From JBBQKQ01 sp043719155 (GTDB lineage Bacteria; Patescibacteriota; Minisyncoccia; Phycocordibacterales; UBA5272): a stretch of DNA of 29,991 nucleotides. Below, piece after piece: positions 7,224-14,258 of this stretch. Both the position numbers and the translations under genes were made by a program. Position 1 is the first letter of the stretch. Each line of letters opens with the position of its first letter. Below the pieces are notes generated by a model that saw only the letters and a list, made by a program, of their open reading frames with translations, had not been told where the DNA came from and made no database searches. The DNA lies in contig JAYSUJ010000023.1 of the NCBI GenBank assembly GCA_043719155.1, positions 1-29,991 on the forward strand, given 5' to 3'.

Positions 7224-8683
7224 AGTTTCACATGAAACAAATCCCCAAAGAAATCGTTGAGATAATTTTACTTTTAAAGTCTAGCGGCTTTGAAGCACAG
7301 ATTGTAGGAGGTTCAGTCAGAGACCTTTTGCTTGGTAAACCACCAAAAGACTGGGATATAAATACTAACGCAAGACCTGAAGAAATTTTAGCTCTTTTCC
7401 CAGATTCTTTTTACGAAAACGAGTTTGGTACAGTTGGCGTAAAAGTAAGGAATCAAGCCGAAGATGGTACTGGTGTTACACATGAAACAGTTGAAGTGGT
7501 CGAGGTTACCCCATATAGGCGCGAGGGCAACTACAAAGACGGAAGGAGGCCCGAAGCTGTTACTTTTGACGCAACTCTATCCGAGGACCTTCAAAGAAGA
7601 GATTTTACAGTAAACGCAATGGCTTTTGACCCGACAAGCAACACCCTATTTGCACTCTCACTGGAGAATACAGTTCTTTGTCACACACTAAAGGACAACG
7701 AATTTAGTTTAAAGGACAACTTAAAAGACATTTTATTTTATAAAACTTTGTCAATAAAAGACATGTCAGATAAATTAATACGTGCAGTAGGCAACCCCAG
7801 CAAAAGGTTTGAGGAAGATTATCTGAGAATGCTCCGTGCTGTTAGACTCTCATGTCAGCTTGGCTTTAGTATTGAAAGTGAAACTCAAGCCGCTATTATC
7901 CAATTTTGCCAAAGTATAGCCAGTGTTTCACGTGAAAGAGTAAGAGATGAACTAGTAAAGATTCTACTTACTGAAACCCCAATGGTAGGAATCTTAACTT
8001 TAGAGTATTCCGGCCTACTTCTTGAAATAGCCCCAGAACTGAGACTTGGAATTGGCATGAAACAGACCGCAAATCATAAATATGATGTTTATGGGCATCT
8101 ACTGAGAACCATGCAGCATGCAGCTGATAAAGGATACTCATTAGACTTAAGACTAGCAGGCTTGTTTCATGACATAGCCAAACCACACACAGCTAGAGTT
8201 AACAAAAAAACGGGGTGGAACAGCTTTCATGGACATGAGGTAGTCGGCGAGAAAGTTTCACGTGAAATACTAGAAAGGCTTAAATTCCCACAGGAAACTG
8301 TTTCACGTGTAACAAACCTGATACGCTGGCACATGTTTAACTCAGATCCAGACCAAGTTACAATGTCTGCAGTCAGACGTATGATAATAAATGTAGGACG
8401 CGACAATATTTGGGACTTGATGAATTTACGCTTCTGCGACCGCATAGGTTCTGGTCGCCCAATGGAAGAGCCCCATAGACTTCGAAGATATTTTGCGATG
8501 ATAGAAGAAGCACTTACACAGCCAACTGACCTTAAAATGCTAAAGATTGACGGAAAAAAGGTCATTGAGGTTACACATGAAACACCAGGCCCAAGAATTG
8601 GGCTAATACTGAATGCACTAATGGGGGAAGTTCTTGAAGACCCTAAGCTCAACAACGAAGAGGACCTGGTTTCACGTGTAACA
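7224..8683. promoter_or_regulatory. Cluster of seven parS-like (ParB centromere) sites in and at the start of cca
   Basis: Near-palindromic 16-mers resembling TGTTTCACGTGAAACA lie at 7224-7239, 7474-7489, 7924-7939, 8254-8269, 8299-8314, 8569-8584 and 8668-8683, with 2, 2, 1, 2, 1, 3 and 2 mismatches. The 8299 and 8668 copies carry a symmetric T/A change outside the CACGTG core. The first covers the cca start codon. The other six lie inside the coding region in non-homologous parts of the enzyme. No parAB gene is in the window. Confidence 0.7.
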
Positions 8684-8800
8684 GAAATATCAAAACTAAG
8701 TAGGGAAGAGTTGACTGCGCTGTCTGCAAAAGGAAAGCAAGAGCAACTCGATATGACGGAAGCAAAGAAAAGGCGAATAAAGAAACATTTCAAAGTTTAA
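7232..8800 (+). CDS. cca: tRNA nucleotidyltransferase (CCA-adding enzyme / poly(A) polymerase family) with HD domain
   Basis: Adds or repairs the 3' CCA of tRNAs, which is needed here because the five tRNA genes in the window do not encode CCA. The class II head has the VGGSVRDLLLGKPPKDWDI motif with catalytic Asp40 and Asp42, followed by RRDFTVNAMAFD and the RFEEDYLRMLRAVRLSCQL stretch. An HD phosphohydrolase domain follows (LFHDIAKP, His313-Asp314, and HGHE). The start ATG at 7232 was chosen because an earlier in-frame start would lie inside tRNA-Arg. Length is 522 aa. Two oddities stand out. There is an extra Lys/Asp-rich segment before the RAVGNPSKRFEED motif, encoded by a repeated DNA motif (7689-7764). 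Seven parS-like sites also occur, six of which read V-[ST]-[RH]-[EV] in one frame. Confidence 0.95.
   Translation: MKQIPKEIVEIILLLKSSGFEAQIVGGSVRDLLLGKPPKDWDINTNARPEEILALFPDSFYENEFGTVGVKVRNQAEDGTGVTHETVEVVEVTPYRREGNYKDGRRPEAVTFDATLSEDLQRRDFTVNAMAFDPTSNTLFALSLENTVLCHTLKDNEFSLKDNLKDILFYKTLSIKDMSDKLIRAVGNPSKRFEEDYLRMLRAVRLSCQLGFSIESETQAAIIQFCQSIASVSRERVRDELVKILLTETPMVGILTLEYSGLLLEIAPELRLGIGMKQTANHKYDVYGHLLRTMQHAADKGYSLDLRLAGLFHDIAKPHTARVNKKTGWNSFHGHEVVGEKVSREILERLKFPQETVSRVTNLIRWHMFNSDPDQVTMSAVRRMIINVGRDNIWDLMNLRFCDRIGSGRPMEEPHRLRRYFAMIEEALTQPTDLKMLKIDGKKVIEVTHETPGPRIGLILNALMGEVLEDPKLNNEEDLVSRVTEISKLSREELTALSAKGKQEQLDMTEAKKRRIKKHFKV
7689..7764 (+). repeat. Four copies of TAAA(A/G)GACA in an apparent insertion in cca
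   Basis: Copies lie at 7689-7697, 7710-7718 (both TAAAGGACA), 7722-7731 and 7755-7764 (both TAAAAGACAT). They encode repeated LKDN/LKD/IKD words in a segment that has no counterpart between the NAMAFD and RAVG motifs of ordinary CCA enzymes. Confidence 0.6.
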
Positions 8801-8832
8801 GCCGCTATTTGAAGCAATTTAAATGCCAGAAC

Positions 8833-8860
8833 AAAAAGGGGGCTCTTTCGAGCCCCCTTT
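8833..8860 (-). terminator. GC-rich hairpin terminator of the 72-aa gene (may also serve cca)
   Basis: GGGGGCTC (8838-8845), loop TTTC, GAGCCCCC (8850-8857). A five-base A tract (8833-8837) becomes TTTTT on the minus strand. On the plus strand only TTT follows, so the minus direction is the better terminator. Confidence 0.8.
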
Positions 8861-8867
8861 CACAGGT

Positions 8868-9086
8868 TTACTTTTTGTTAGCCTCAATCCTCTTCTGGCG
8901 CTTTTGCCAAAAAAAGACAAAGACTTCTAGCAGAAGCAACCCTGGCCAAATGACCAGAAGGGCCATAATCGCCGGAAGCTGGAGGAAACCAGCCTTCGAC
9001 AATCTTTCCCTATGTTGTGCCGCCAGGTTGGCAATATATACCAACCCAAAAATAATCCAAGCCGCAGCAAAATGTGCCGGGGTCAT
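8868..9086 (-). CDS. Small two-helix membrane protein (72 aa), unknown function
   Basis: I do not recognise the family. Two hydrophobic helices (about 4-22, AHFAAAWIIFGLVYIANLA; about 38-59, LPAIMALLVIWPGLLLLEVFVFF) flank a polar loop (QHRERLSKAG), with a strongly basic tail (QKRQKRIEANKK). The gene is richer in G+C than cca and recJ. Its signals are textbook: TTGACA, 17 nt, TATAAT; a hairpin at the very 5' end of the leader; GGGAG before the ATG; a strong terminator. It is the only minus-strand gene in the long plus-strand run from cca to comEC, which fits a later insertion. Short length alone would argue against it, but the full set of expression signals makes it a real gene. Confidence 0.75.
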   Translation of the reverse strand: MTPAHFAAAWIIFGLVYIANLAAQHRERLSKAGFLQLPAIMALLVIWPGLLLLEVFVFFWQKRQKRIEANKK

Positions 9087-9104
9087 GTGTTTCTCCCTGT
9101 GTTG

Positions 9105-9127
9105 CTTGACCTTGGAAACTGGTCAAG
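9105..9127 (-). promoter_or_regulatory. 5' leader stem-loop of the 72-aa gene
   Basis: CTTGACC (9105-9111) pairs with GGTCAAG (9121-9127) around a 9-nt loop. On the minus strand this begins at the expected transcription start (about 9128), so it would cap the mRNA 5' end and could stabilise it. On the plus strand it is followed by TTTTT and might act as a weak terminator before recJ. Confidence 0.45.
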
Positions 9128-9134
9128 TTTTTAC

Positions 9135-9163
9135 ATTATATATCTTAACTTGTCAAGTGTCAA
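9135..9163 (-). promoter_or_regulatory. Perfect consensus sigma70 promoter of the 72-aa gene
   Basis: On the minus strand TTGACA (9158-9163), exactly 17 nt, TATAAT (9135-9140). Both hexamers are consensus. This is the strongest-looking promoter in the window. Confidence 0.8.
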
Positions 9164-9180
9164 TATAGTTAGAATTTAGG

Positions 9181-9186
9181 TAAAAT
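9181..9186 (+). promoter_or_regulatory. -10 box of recJ, leaderless spacing
   Basis: TAAAAT ends 6 nt before the ATG at 9193, so transcription would begin at the start codon. No clear -35 box. Confidence 0.35.
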
Positions 9187-9192
9187 GCTTTG

Positions 9193-10947
9193 ATGAATGA
9201 AAGAAGAAACATCTGGCAAGGACTGAGTACTGTGCACAAAAAGTTTGTGCAGGATTATTTATCCGGCACCTTAAGTATTCCCGTAGATATGCACGAAAAC
9301 TTTTTGTTTCCAGATTATGATAAAACTCTTTTAAACGGATCAATGATGCATGACATGCAGAAAACTGTTGAACGGATTTTTTCTGCAGTTGAAGAAGGAG
9401 AACATATTTGTATATATGGAGACTACGATTGTGACGGTGTGCCCGGCTCAGCACTTTTAAAAGACTTTTTTCAAAAAATAAATTATACAAATTTTTCAAA
9501 CTACATACCCCATCGGCATAATGAAGGGTATGGTTTGCATATAGCAGCTATTAAAAATATTTCCAATGAAACAAATTGCAAGCTGCTCATAACTATTGAT
9601 TTAGGCACTACTAATATTTCAGAAGTTGACTTTGCCAATGAAATTGGAGTTGATGTTATAGTTACCGACCACCATTTACCAATTGAAAACCAGGACGGAC
9701 AGATTTTGCCAAAAGCTTTTTCAATTTTAAACAACAAGCAATACTCTTGTATGTATGCAAACAAGGATCTGTGCGGAACAGGAACAATTTTTAAATTAGT
9801 TTGTGAACTTCTTAAATATATGCGAACCAACCCCAATTTTGTGAAGGAGCAACAGCTAATTTTACCACAAAACGGATACGAGAAATGGCTCTTAGATTTA
9901 GTTGCTATTGCCACCATTGCAGACATGATGCCACTGACAAATGAAAATAGAACTTTGGCAATATATGGTTTACATGTACTAAGTAAAACAAATAGGGCAG
10001 GACTGTTGACCATTTTCAAGAACTCAAAAGTCGATATAAGAAATGCAAATGAAACCGATGTTGGATTTACTATCGGACCAAGAGTAAACTCCGCTTCGAG
10101 AATGGCACATCCGAAAATTGCTTTATCTATGTTTTCATCTGACTTAAAAGAAAGTATAGAAGCTGCACATCAGCTCGAAGAACTTAACTCTCAGAGAAAA
10201 GATTTGACCAAATTAATAGTAAAAAAAATTTTTAAGGATTTGGAAAAAAGAATCTTAGAAGAAAGAGTATTGCCCGAGATTTTAGTGATCGGTGATAAAA
10301 CTTGGAATGTAGGAGTTTTAGGAATATTGGCATCCAAGATTTTAGACAAATATAATGTAAATGTTTTTGTTTGGGGTAGTGGGGCAGGGGACATACTCAA
10401 AGGTTCATGCCGATCTCGCGGTGATATACATTTGGTAAAACTTATGACAGAAACGAAAAATATTTTTGAGCACTTTGGAGGTCACGAGCTTGCGGGAGGT
10501 TTTTCAATTTCATCAGAAAACATTTTTGAACTTGAAACATTATTGAACAAGAACATTCACTCTTCAAAAATAAAGAACATGGTTGAGCATAGAAAAGAAA
10601 TGAGTTTTAGAAATTCAATAGAAATTGAGCTTTCAAAAATTGATAAGTTTTTTCTTAATGCTTTAAAATTAATCGGACCATTTGGGCTGGGTAACCCACG
10701 ACCAATTTTTAAACTAATTAATGTTGATAGTTTTACTTTTTCTATGTTTGGTAAAAGTAAGGAGCATTTAAAAATTAAACTCTTCTCAGACTCAAAAAAA
10801 TCTAGCAAGAATTTTACTGAGGCAATTAAATTCTTTGTTGATGAAGATTCTGTTGATGAAATTATTTCTAAACTAAAAAATAAAGAATTGTTTTTTGAGA
10901 TTGAAGCAGGCTGGATGACAGATGAACCCAGATTAAAAATCTTGTAA
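9193..10947 (+). CDS. recJ: Single-stranded-DNA-specific exonuclease RecJ (DHH/DHHA1 family)
   Basis: A 5'-3' exonuclease on single-stranded DNA in recombination and mismatch/base-excision repair. The DHH phosphoesterase motifs are present: GDYDCDG near residue 75, then the VTDHHLP motif, and VAIATIADMMPL. The DHHA1 part carries HFGGHELAGGF, and a C-terminal OB-like domain contains GPFGLGNPRPIF. Length of about 584 aa is normal. The ATG at 9193 is preferred over the TTG just before it. A TAAAAT box ends 6 nt upstream and no Shine-Dalgarno fits, so a leaderless transcript is likely. rnhA and comEC follow closely on the same strand. Confidence 0.93.
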   Translation: MNERRNIWQGLSTVHKKFVQDYLSGTLSIPVDMHENFLFPDYDKTLLNGSMMHDMQKTVERIFSAVEEGEHICIYGDYDCDGVPGSALLKDFFQKINYTNFSNYIPHRHNEGYGLHIAAIKNISNETNCKLLITIDLGTTNISEVDFANEIGVDVIVTDHHLPIENQDGQILPKAFSILNNKQYSCMYANKDLCGTGTIFKLVCELLKYMRTNPNFVKEQQLILPQNGYEKWLLDLVAIATIADMMPLTNENRTLAIYGLHVLSKTNRAGLLTIFKNSKVDIRNANETDVGFTIGPRVNSASRMAHPKIALSMFSSDLKESIEAAHQLEELNSQRKDLTKLIVKKIFKDLEKRILEERVLPEILVIGDKTWNVGVLGILASKILDKYNVNVFVWGSGAGDILKGSCRSRGDIHLVKLMTETKNIFEHFGGHELAGGFSISSENIFELETLLNKNIHSSKIKNMVEHRKEMSFRNSIEIELSKIDKFFLNALKLIGPFGLGNPRPIFKLINVDSFTFSMFGKSKEHLKIKLFSDSKKSSKNFTEAIKFFVDEDSVDEIISKLKNKELFFEIEAGWMTDEPRLKIL

Positions 10948-10968
10948 AAAAAATTCTAATTTGGAAAG

Positions 10969-10977
10969 TGGTATAAT
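10969..10977 (+). promoter_or_regulatory. Extended -10 promoter of rnhA
   Basis: TGGTATAAT (TGN-TATAAT) ends 9 nt before the ATG at 10987, leaving a leader of about 2-3 nt. The extended -10 can replace a -35 box, and none is seen. Confidence 0.5.
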
Positions 10978-10986
10978 ACGAAAAAC

Positions 10987-11493
10987 ATGAAAATAATTTA
11001 CTGTGATGGTAGTAGTTTGGGAAACCCAGGGAGAGCTGGATTTGGGGTAGTAGCAATCGACACCAATAAGAAACTTTTATGGGAATTTGGTGAGGCGGTA
11101 AAAATTGCCACGAATAACCAAATGGAACTGGCAGCTTGTATCTATGCTTTAAAAATTATTCTAAAAAGTAACACTCAGAACCCAGATGACTTAAACCAGA
11201 AAAAATATGAACTTAGATTGGATTCTAAATACGTTATCCAGGGTGCGACAGAGTGGCATAAAGGTTGGATTAAAAATGGCTGGAAAAATTCTCAAAAGAA
11301 AGATGTGGCAAATAAAGAGATGTGGCAAGAATTAATAGGCTTAACCTATGAATTATCCTCAAATAAAATTGAAGTTAAGTGGACACATGTTTATGGTCAT
11401 ACTGGTGAAACCTGGAACGAAAGATGCGACGAAATTGCGAGAGGCCTAGCTGCCGGAGAAGAAGTGACATTACGAAAAGCTGCGGCTTACTAG
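10987..11493 (+). CDS. rnhA: Ribonuclease HI
   Basis: Degrades the RNA strand of RNA-DNA hybrids (primer and R-loop removal). All family landmarks are present in 168 aa: YCDGSSLGNPG (first catalytic Asp), TNNQMELAA (Glu), LRLDSKYVIQG (Asp) and the end motif HVYGHTGETWNERCDEIARGLA (His and Asp). GWKNSQKKDVANKEMW is the basic-protrusion region. Its stop codon is followed after 2 nt by the ATG of comEC, so the two are probably co-transcribed. An extended -10 box ends 9 nt before the ATG. Confidence 0.96.
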   Translation: MKIIYCDGSSLGNPGRAGFGVVAIDTNKKLLWEFGEAVKIATNNQMELAACIYALKIILKSNTQNPDDLNQKKYELRLDSKYVIQGATEWHKGWIKNGWKNSQKKDVANKEMWQELIGLTYELSSNKIEVKWTHVYGHTGETWNERCDEIARGLAAGEEVTLRKAAAY

Positions 11494-11495
11494 TT

Positions 11496-13028
11496 ATGCT
11501 TTACCAAATTATATTTACATATTTGGTAACCGTTATACTTGTTGTAAATTTGAATGTTGATATTGCTTTTATATTTTTTTCGTTAACTTTGTTCCTTATA
11601 GTAAAGTACTTTGCTCAAATTTATAAAAGACATTTTAAAAACATAAAAGACATGTCTATAAACATGTCTTTTATCCCGACAATAATAGTTTTTGCCTTGT
11701 CTATATGTACAGTGTTCTATGTTGAGAGCAATATCACACCTGTTTCACATTCACTTAGTACTTCGGAATTGAGAAGGATAGCCGGCAAGGCACAGAGCAC
11801 ACACAGCATTGGTGAAACAACTTTTGTCACCCTGATGGTAAGTTCTATACATGACGTCGGTACAGATAAAGCAGTTGTTAACAACTTGGACTATGTAGAT
11901 ATTAAAGTTTCACCGTACAGCAGGATACAAGTAGGAGACAGTCTTGAGATCATTGGTGAGGTGAAACTTAGGAAGTATAAGACATTTACAAAATACAACC
12001 CATTCATCTTTACATATGAGCAAGAAAAAGTAGGGAGTTATAGTAGGTATGAAGTTTCATATCCAAAACAAATTACAACAAAAGTTACACAAGCTGAGGA
12101 CGAAAGTAAAATTGAAAAGTACCTTCTGCAACTTAGATTGTTTAGTGAAACACTAAAAACTAGACTGACTCAACACATGAGGGAACCATATGCACAAGTT
12201 GCCTCGGGAATTAGTTTAGGTCAACAGGACACTTTATCCAAAGAAATAAAAGACATCTTTAGAACATCGGGACTAATACACATTTTGGTTTTATCTGGTG
12301 CCAATATTTCATTTATAATTTCCATAATTTGGTTTCTTTTAAGAAACCAACATAGAATTATTAAAACCTCAATGTCTATATTTCTAAGTTGGTTATTCAT
12401 TTTTACAACAGGATTAACAGCCCCAAGTATCCGTGCGGGGACAATGGCTAGCACAACAATCTTGGCAGAGTTTTTTAGCAGAAAAATTGAGACTCAGCAA
12501 AGCTTGTTACTTTCACTTTTTATATTAACAATGGCTAGCCCACTTTTGCTGATCAACAGTGCTTCTTTACATTTATCTTTTCTAGCTTGCGTAGGAGTAT
12601 TTATTGTTTCACATATAATAGAAAATATTTTCACAGAAAAAAGTATTTTTACATTTATTTTTTGCATAACTATTTCAATTTGGTTAACTACAACTCCATA
12701 CATTTTAGCCATGACAGATAGCTCAAGTATTTTTGGAACATTGCTAACACTGTTAGTTGAGCCACTAGTCGCCCTTGTTACAATCATAAGTTTCCTGATC
12801 ATCATCTCTTCCTTTGTAAGTCTATTTGTTGCAAATATTTTAGGAATTGTAAATACAATCTTAGTCAAAATAATTTTATCTGTTGCAAGCTTTGGAGCTG
12901 AAGCGTTTCCAGTTCTTTCTTTTCATATTTCCAAAACAAACTTAATTACATTTTACATGCTACTCGGCATACTAATTTACAAGGTCCAAAAAAATGATAG
13001 AATAAAAAAAAATAAAATTAGTATATGA
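11496..13028 (+). CDS. comEC: ComEC-type DNA uptake channel, membrane (Competence domain) part
   Basis: Forms the inner-membrane channel for single-stranded DNA during natural transformation. Start ATG 11496 was chosen because earlier in-frame starts overlap rnhA; length is 510 aa. The order is: two N-terminal membrane helices; an external OB-like region (about residues 90-200, with IQVGDSLEIIGEVKLRKYK); the Competence signature with the segment DIFRTSGLIHILVLSGANIS; then 6-8 further helices including TGLTAPSIRAGTMA and SLHLSFLACVGVFI. The metallo-beta-lactamase-like part is absent and is encoded by the next gene, which overlaps by ATGA. The N-terminal part carries a cluster of TAAAAGACAT motifs, including a 13-bp inverted repeat. 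Confidence 0.92.
   Translation: MLYQIIFTYLVTVILVVNLNVDIAFIFFSLTLFLIVKYFAQIYKRHFKNIKDMSINMSFIPTIIVFALSICTVFYVESNITPVSHSLSTSELRRIAGKAQSTHSIGETTFVTLMVSSIHDVGTDKAVVNNLDYVDIKVSPYSRIQVGDSLEIIGEVKLRKYKTFTKYNPFIFTYEQEKVGSYSRYEVSYPKQITTKVTQAEDESKIEKYLLQLRLFSETLKTRLTQHMREPYAQVASGISLGQQDTLSKEIKDIFRTSGLIHILVLSGANISFIISIIWFLLRNQHRIIKTSMSIFLSWLFIFTTGLTAPSIRAGTMASTTILAEFFSRKIETQQSLLLSLFILTMASPLLLINSASLHLSFLACVGVFIVSHIIENIFTEKSIFTFIFCITISIWLTTTPYILAMTDSSSIFGTLLTLLVEPLVALVTIISFLIIISSFVSLFVANILGIVNTILVKIILSVASFGAEAFPVLSFHISKTNLITFYMLLGILIYKVQKNDRIKKNKISI
11643..11674. repeat. 13-bp perfect inverted repeat made of two TAAAAGACAT motifs
   Basis: ATAAAAGACATGT (11643-11655) and ACATGTCTTTTAT (11662-11674) flank a 6-nt loop. 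A third copy lies just upstream at 11624-11633. It is inside the comEC coding sequence. Confidence 0.75.
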
Positions 13029-13891
13029 AACTAAATTTTGCAGAAATTACAAGAAAAGAACTGGTGATGCTTTTTTTCACAGCTATTACAATTTTACTCA
13101 TTTTTATAACACTTGAAGTCAGAACAAAAAATTACTTAAAAATTTCTTTTTTAGATGTTGGCCAAGGTGATAGCATTTTATTTCAAACTCCAAATGGAGG
13201 AAAAATATTAATTGACGGTGGTAAAGATAAATTAGTACTAAATAGGCTCGGGCAAGAATTTGCAACAATTGAAAATAATATTGACTTAGTAATCGCTACT
13301 CATGACGATGCAGACCACATTGCCGGACTTATTTCTGTACTAGAGAAATATAAAGTAAATGCTCTACTTTATTCACTACCAAATTCGGAAAGCTTGTTGA
13401 GTAAAGAACTAGTAAGTCTGGTAAATAAAAAAAATGTAAAGCTAATCCAAGTTACAAAACCGATGATTGTAAACACATCAGATGGTCTAATTATAAAAAT
13501 TTTATTTCCTGTGAAAAACATGACTGGTGCAGAAAGTAATGAAGCCTCGATCGTCACTCAGTTTATTTATGGAAACATAAAAATACTTTTAAGTGGAGAC
13601 TTACCAATTGCTGGTGAAGAATTCTTGATAGATAGATATGGAGATAGTTTAAAGTCTAACATTTTAAAACTTGGACATCACGGATCTGACACTTCAACGA
13701 GTGCGGATTTTCTACAAAAAGTTTCACCAGAGTTGGTAGTAGTATCTTCTGGTAAAAATAATTCTTTTGGACATCCACATAGAATTGTTACAGATTTGGT
13801 AAATAAGTTTGGAGTCGAAATTTTTAGAACAGACTCCTCTGGGACAATACTTTTTTTTACCAACGGTATAAACATCTGGTCAAAAGAGTAG
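13025..13891 (+). CDS. ComEC-associated metallo-beta-lactamase-fold protein
   Basis: A 288-aa protein with one N-terminal membrane helix (about 14-32, MLFFTAITILLIFITLEV) and an MBL domain. It shows ISFLDVGQGDSILFQTPNGGKILIDGG, the metal motif ATHDDADHIAGL, LLSGDLP, LKLGHHGSDTSTS and SSGKNNSFGHPH, the exact signature set of the ComEC C-terminal domain. In most transformable bacteria this is fused to the channel and is thought to act on the incoming DNA. Here it is a separate gene overlapping comEC by ATGA, so translation is coupled and the products likely form one complex on the outer face of the membrane. Both metal-binding and downstream His residues are present, so it looks active. Confidence 0.92.
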   Translation: MKLNFAEITRKELVMLFFTAITILLIFITLEVRTKNYLKISFLDVGQGDSILFQTPNGGKILIDGGKDKLVLNRLGQEFATIENNIDLVIATHDDADHIAGLISVLEKYKVNALLYSLPNSESLLSKELVSLVNKKNVKLIQVTKPMIVNTSDGLIIKILFPVKNMTGAESNEASIVTQFIYGNIKILLSGDLPIAGEEFLIDRYGDSLKSNILKLGHHGSDTSTSADFLQKVSPELVVVSSGKNNSFGHPHRIVTDLVNKFGVEIFRTDSSGTILFFTNGINIWSKE

Positions 13892-13960
13892 ACAATAAAA
13901 TGACTAAGTCCTGAGGAAAAAAAATTTGTAAGCTTGTTTGTTTTTAATTTCCTGAATAAA

Positions 13961-13996
13961 TAATAAAACTCAAGCTTTCGCTTGAGTTTTATTATT
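13961..13996. terminator. Bidirectional terminator between the MBL gene and rpmB
   Basis: AAAACTCAAGC (13965-13975), loop TTTC (13976-13979; the following G is paired), GCTTGAGTTTT (13980-13990). The 11-bp stem is perfect, with T-rich DNA on both strands. It lies between two convergent genes. Confidence 0.85.
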
Positions 13997-14202
13997 TAAA
14001 CTATTGCTAGTTGTACATGCTTACCTGCTTTTATGCATCTTGTACAAATCTTGATTCTAGGGCCACCTGGAACTCTTGCCCATTGTAAGTTTGGGTATCT
14101 TCGAACTAGACCAACAGGTTGGAATTTGGTTGCACGAGTACGATTCGAATATCTACCCCCAACCATTGATTTTTTAGCACACATTAAGCATATTTTTGAC
14201 AT
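13996..14202 (-). CDS. rpmB: 50S ribosomal protein L28 (bL28), zinc-ribbon form
   Basis: A 68-residue large-subunit protein. The sequence starts MSKICLMCAKKSMVGG and contains RYSNRTRATKFQPV and the end ICTRCIKAGKH. Two CxxC pairs (CLMC, CTRC) mark the zinc-binding (C+) form. Length is typical. It is monocistronic, convergent with the comEC MBL gene and divergent from the M50 protease. Confidence 0.95.
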   Translation of the reverse strand: MSKICLMCAKKSMVGGRYSNRTRATKFQPVGLVRRYPNLQWARVPGGPRIKICTRCIKAGKHVQLAIV

Positions 14203-14258
14203 AAAGGTTTTTAATTTTCTGACTTATTTGCTATAATTTTAACATAAAAACACCACTT

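Noticed and set aside
11735..12620. GTTTCAC half-sites in comEC (near 11742 and 12606)
   Set aside because: The second half of the parS palindrome is missing (followed by ATTCAC or ATATAA), so they were not counted as parS-like.
14196..14237. TTGACA at about 14198 as -35 box of the M50 protease gene
   Set aside because: It is more than 30 nt from the TATAAT box and is the complement of the first rpmB codons.
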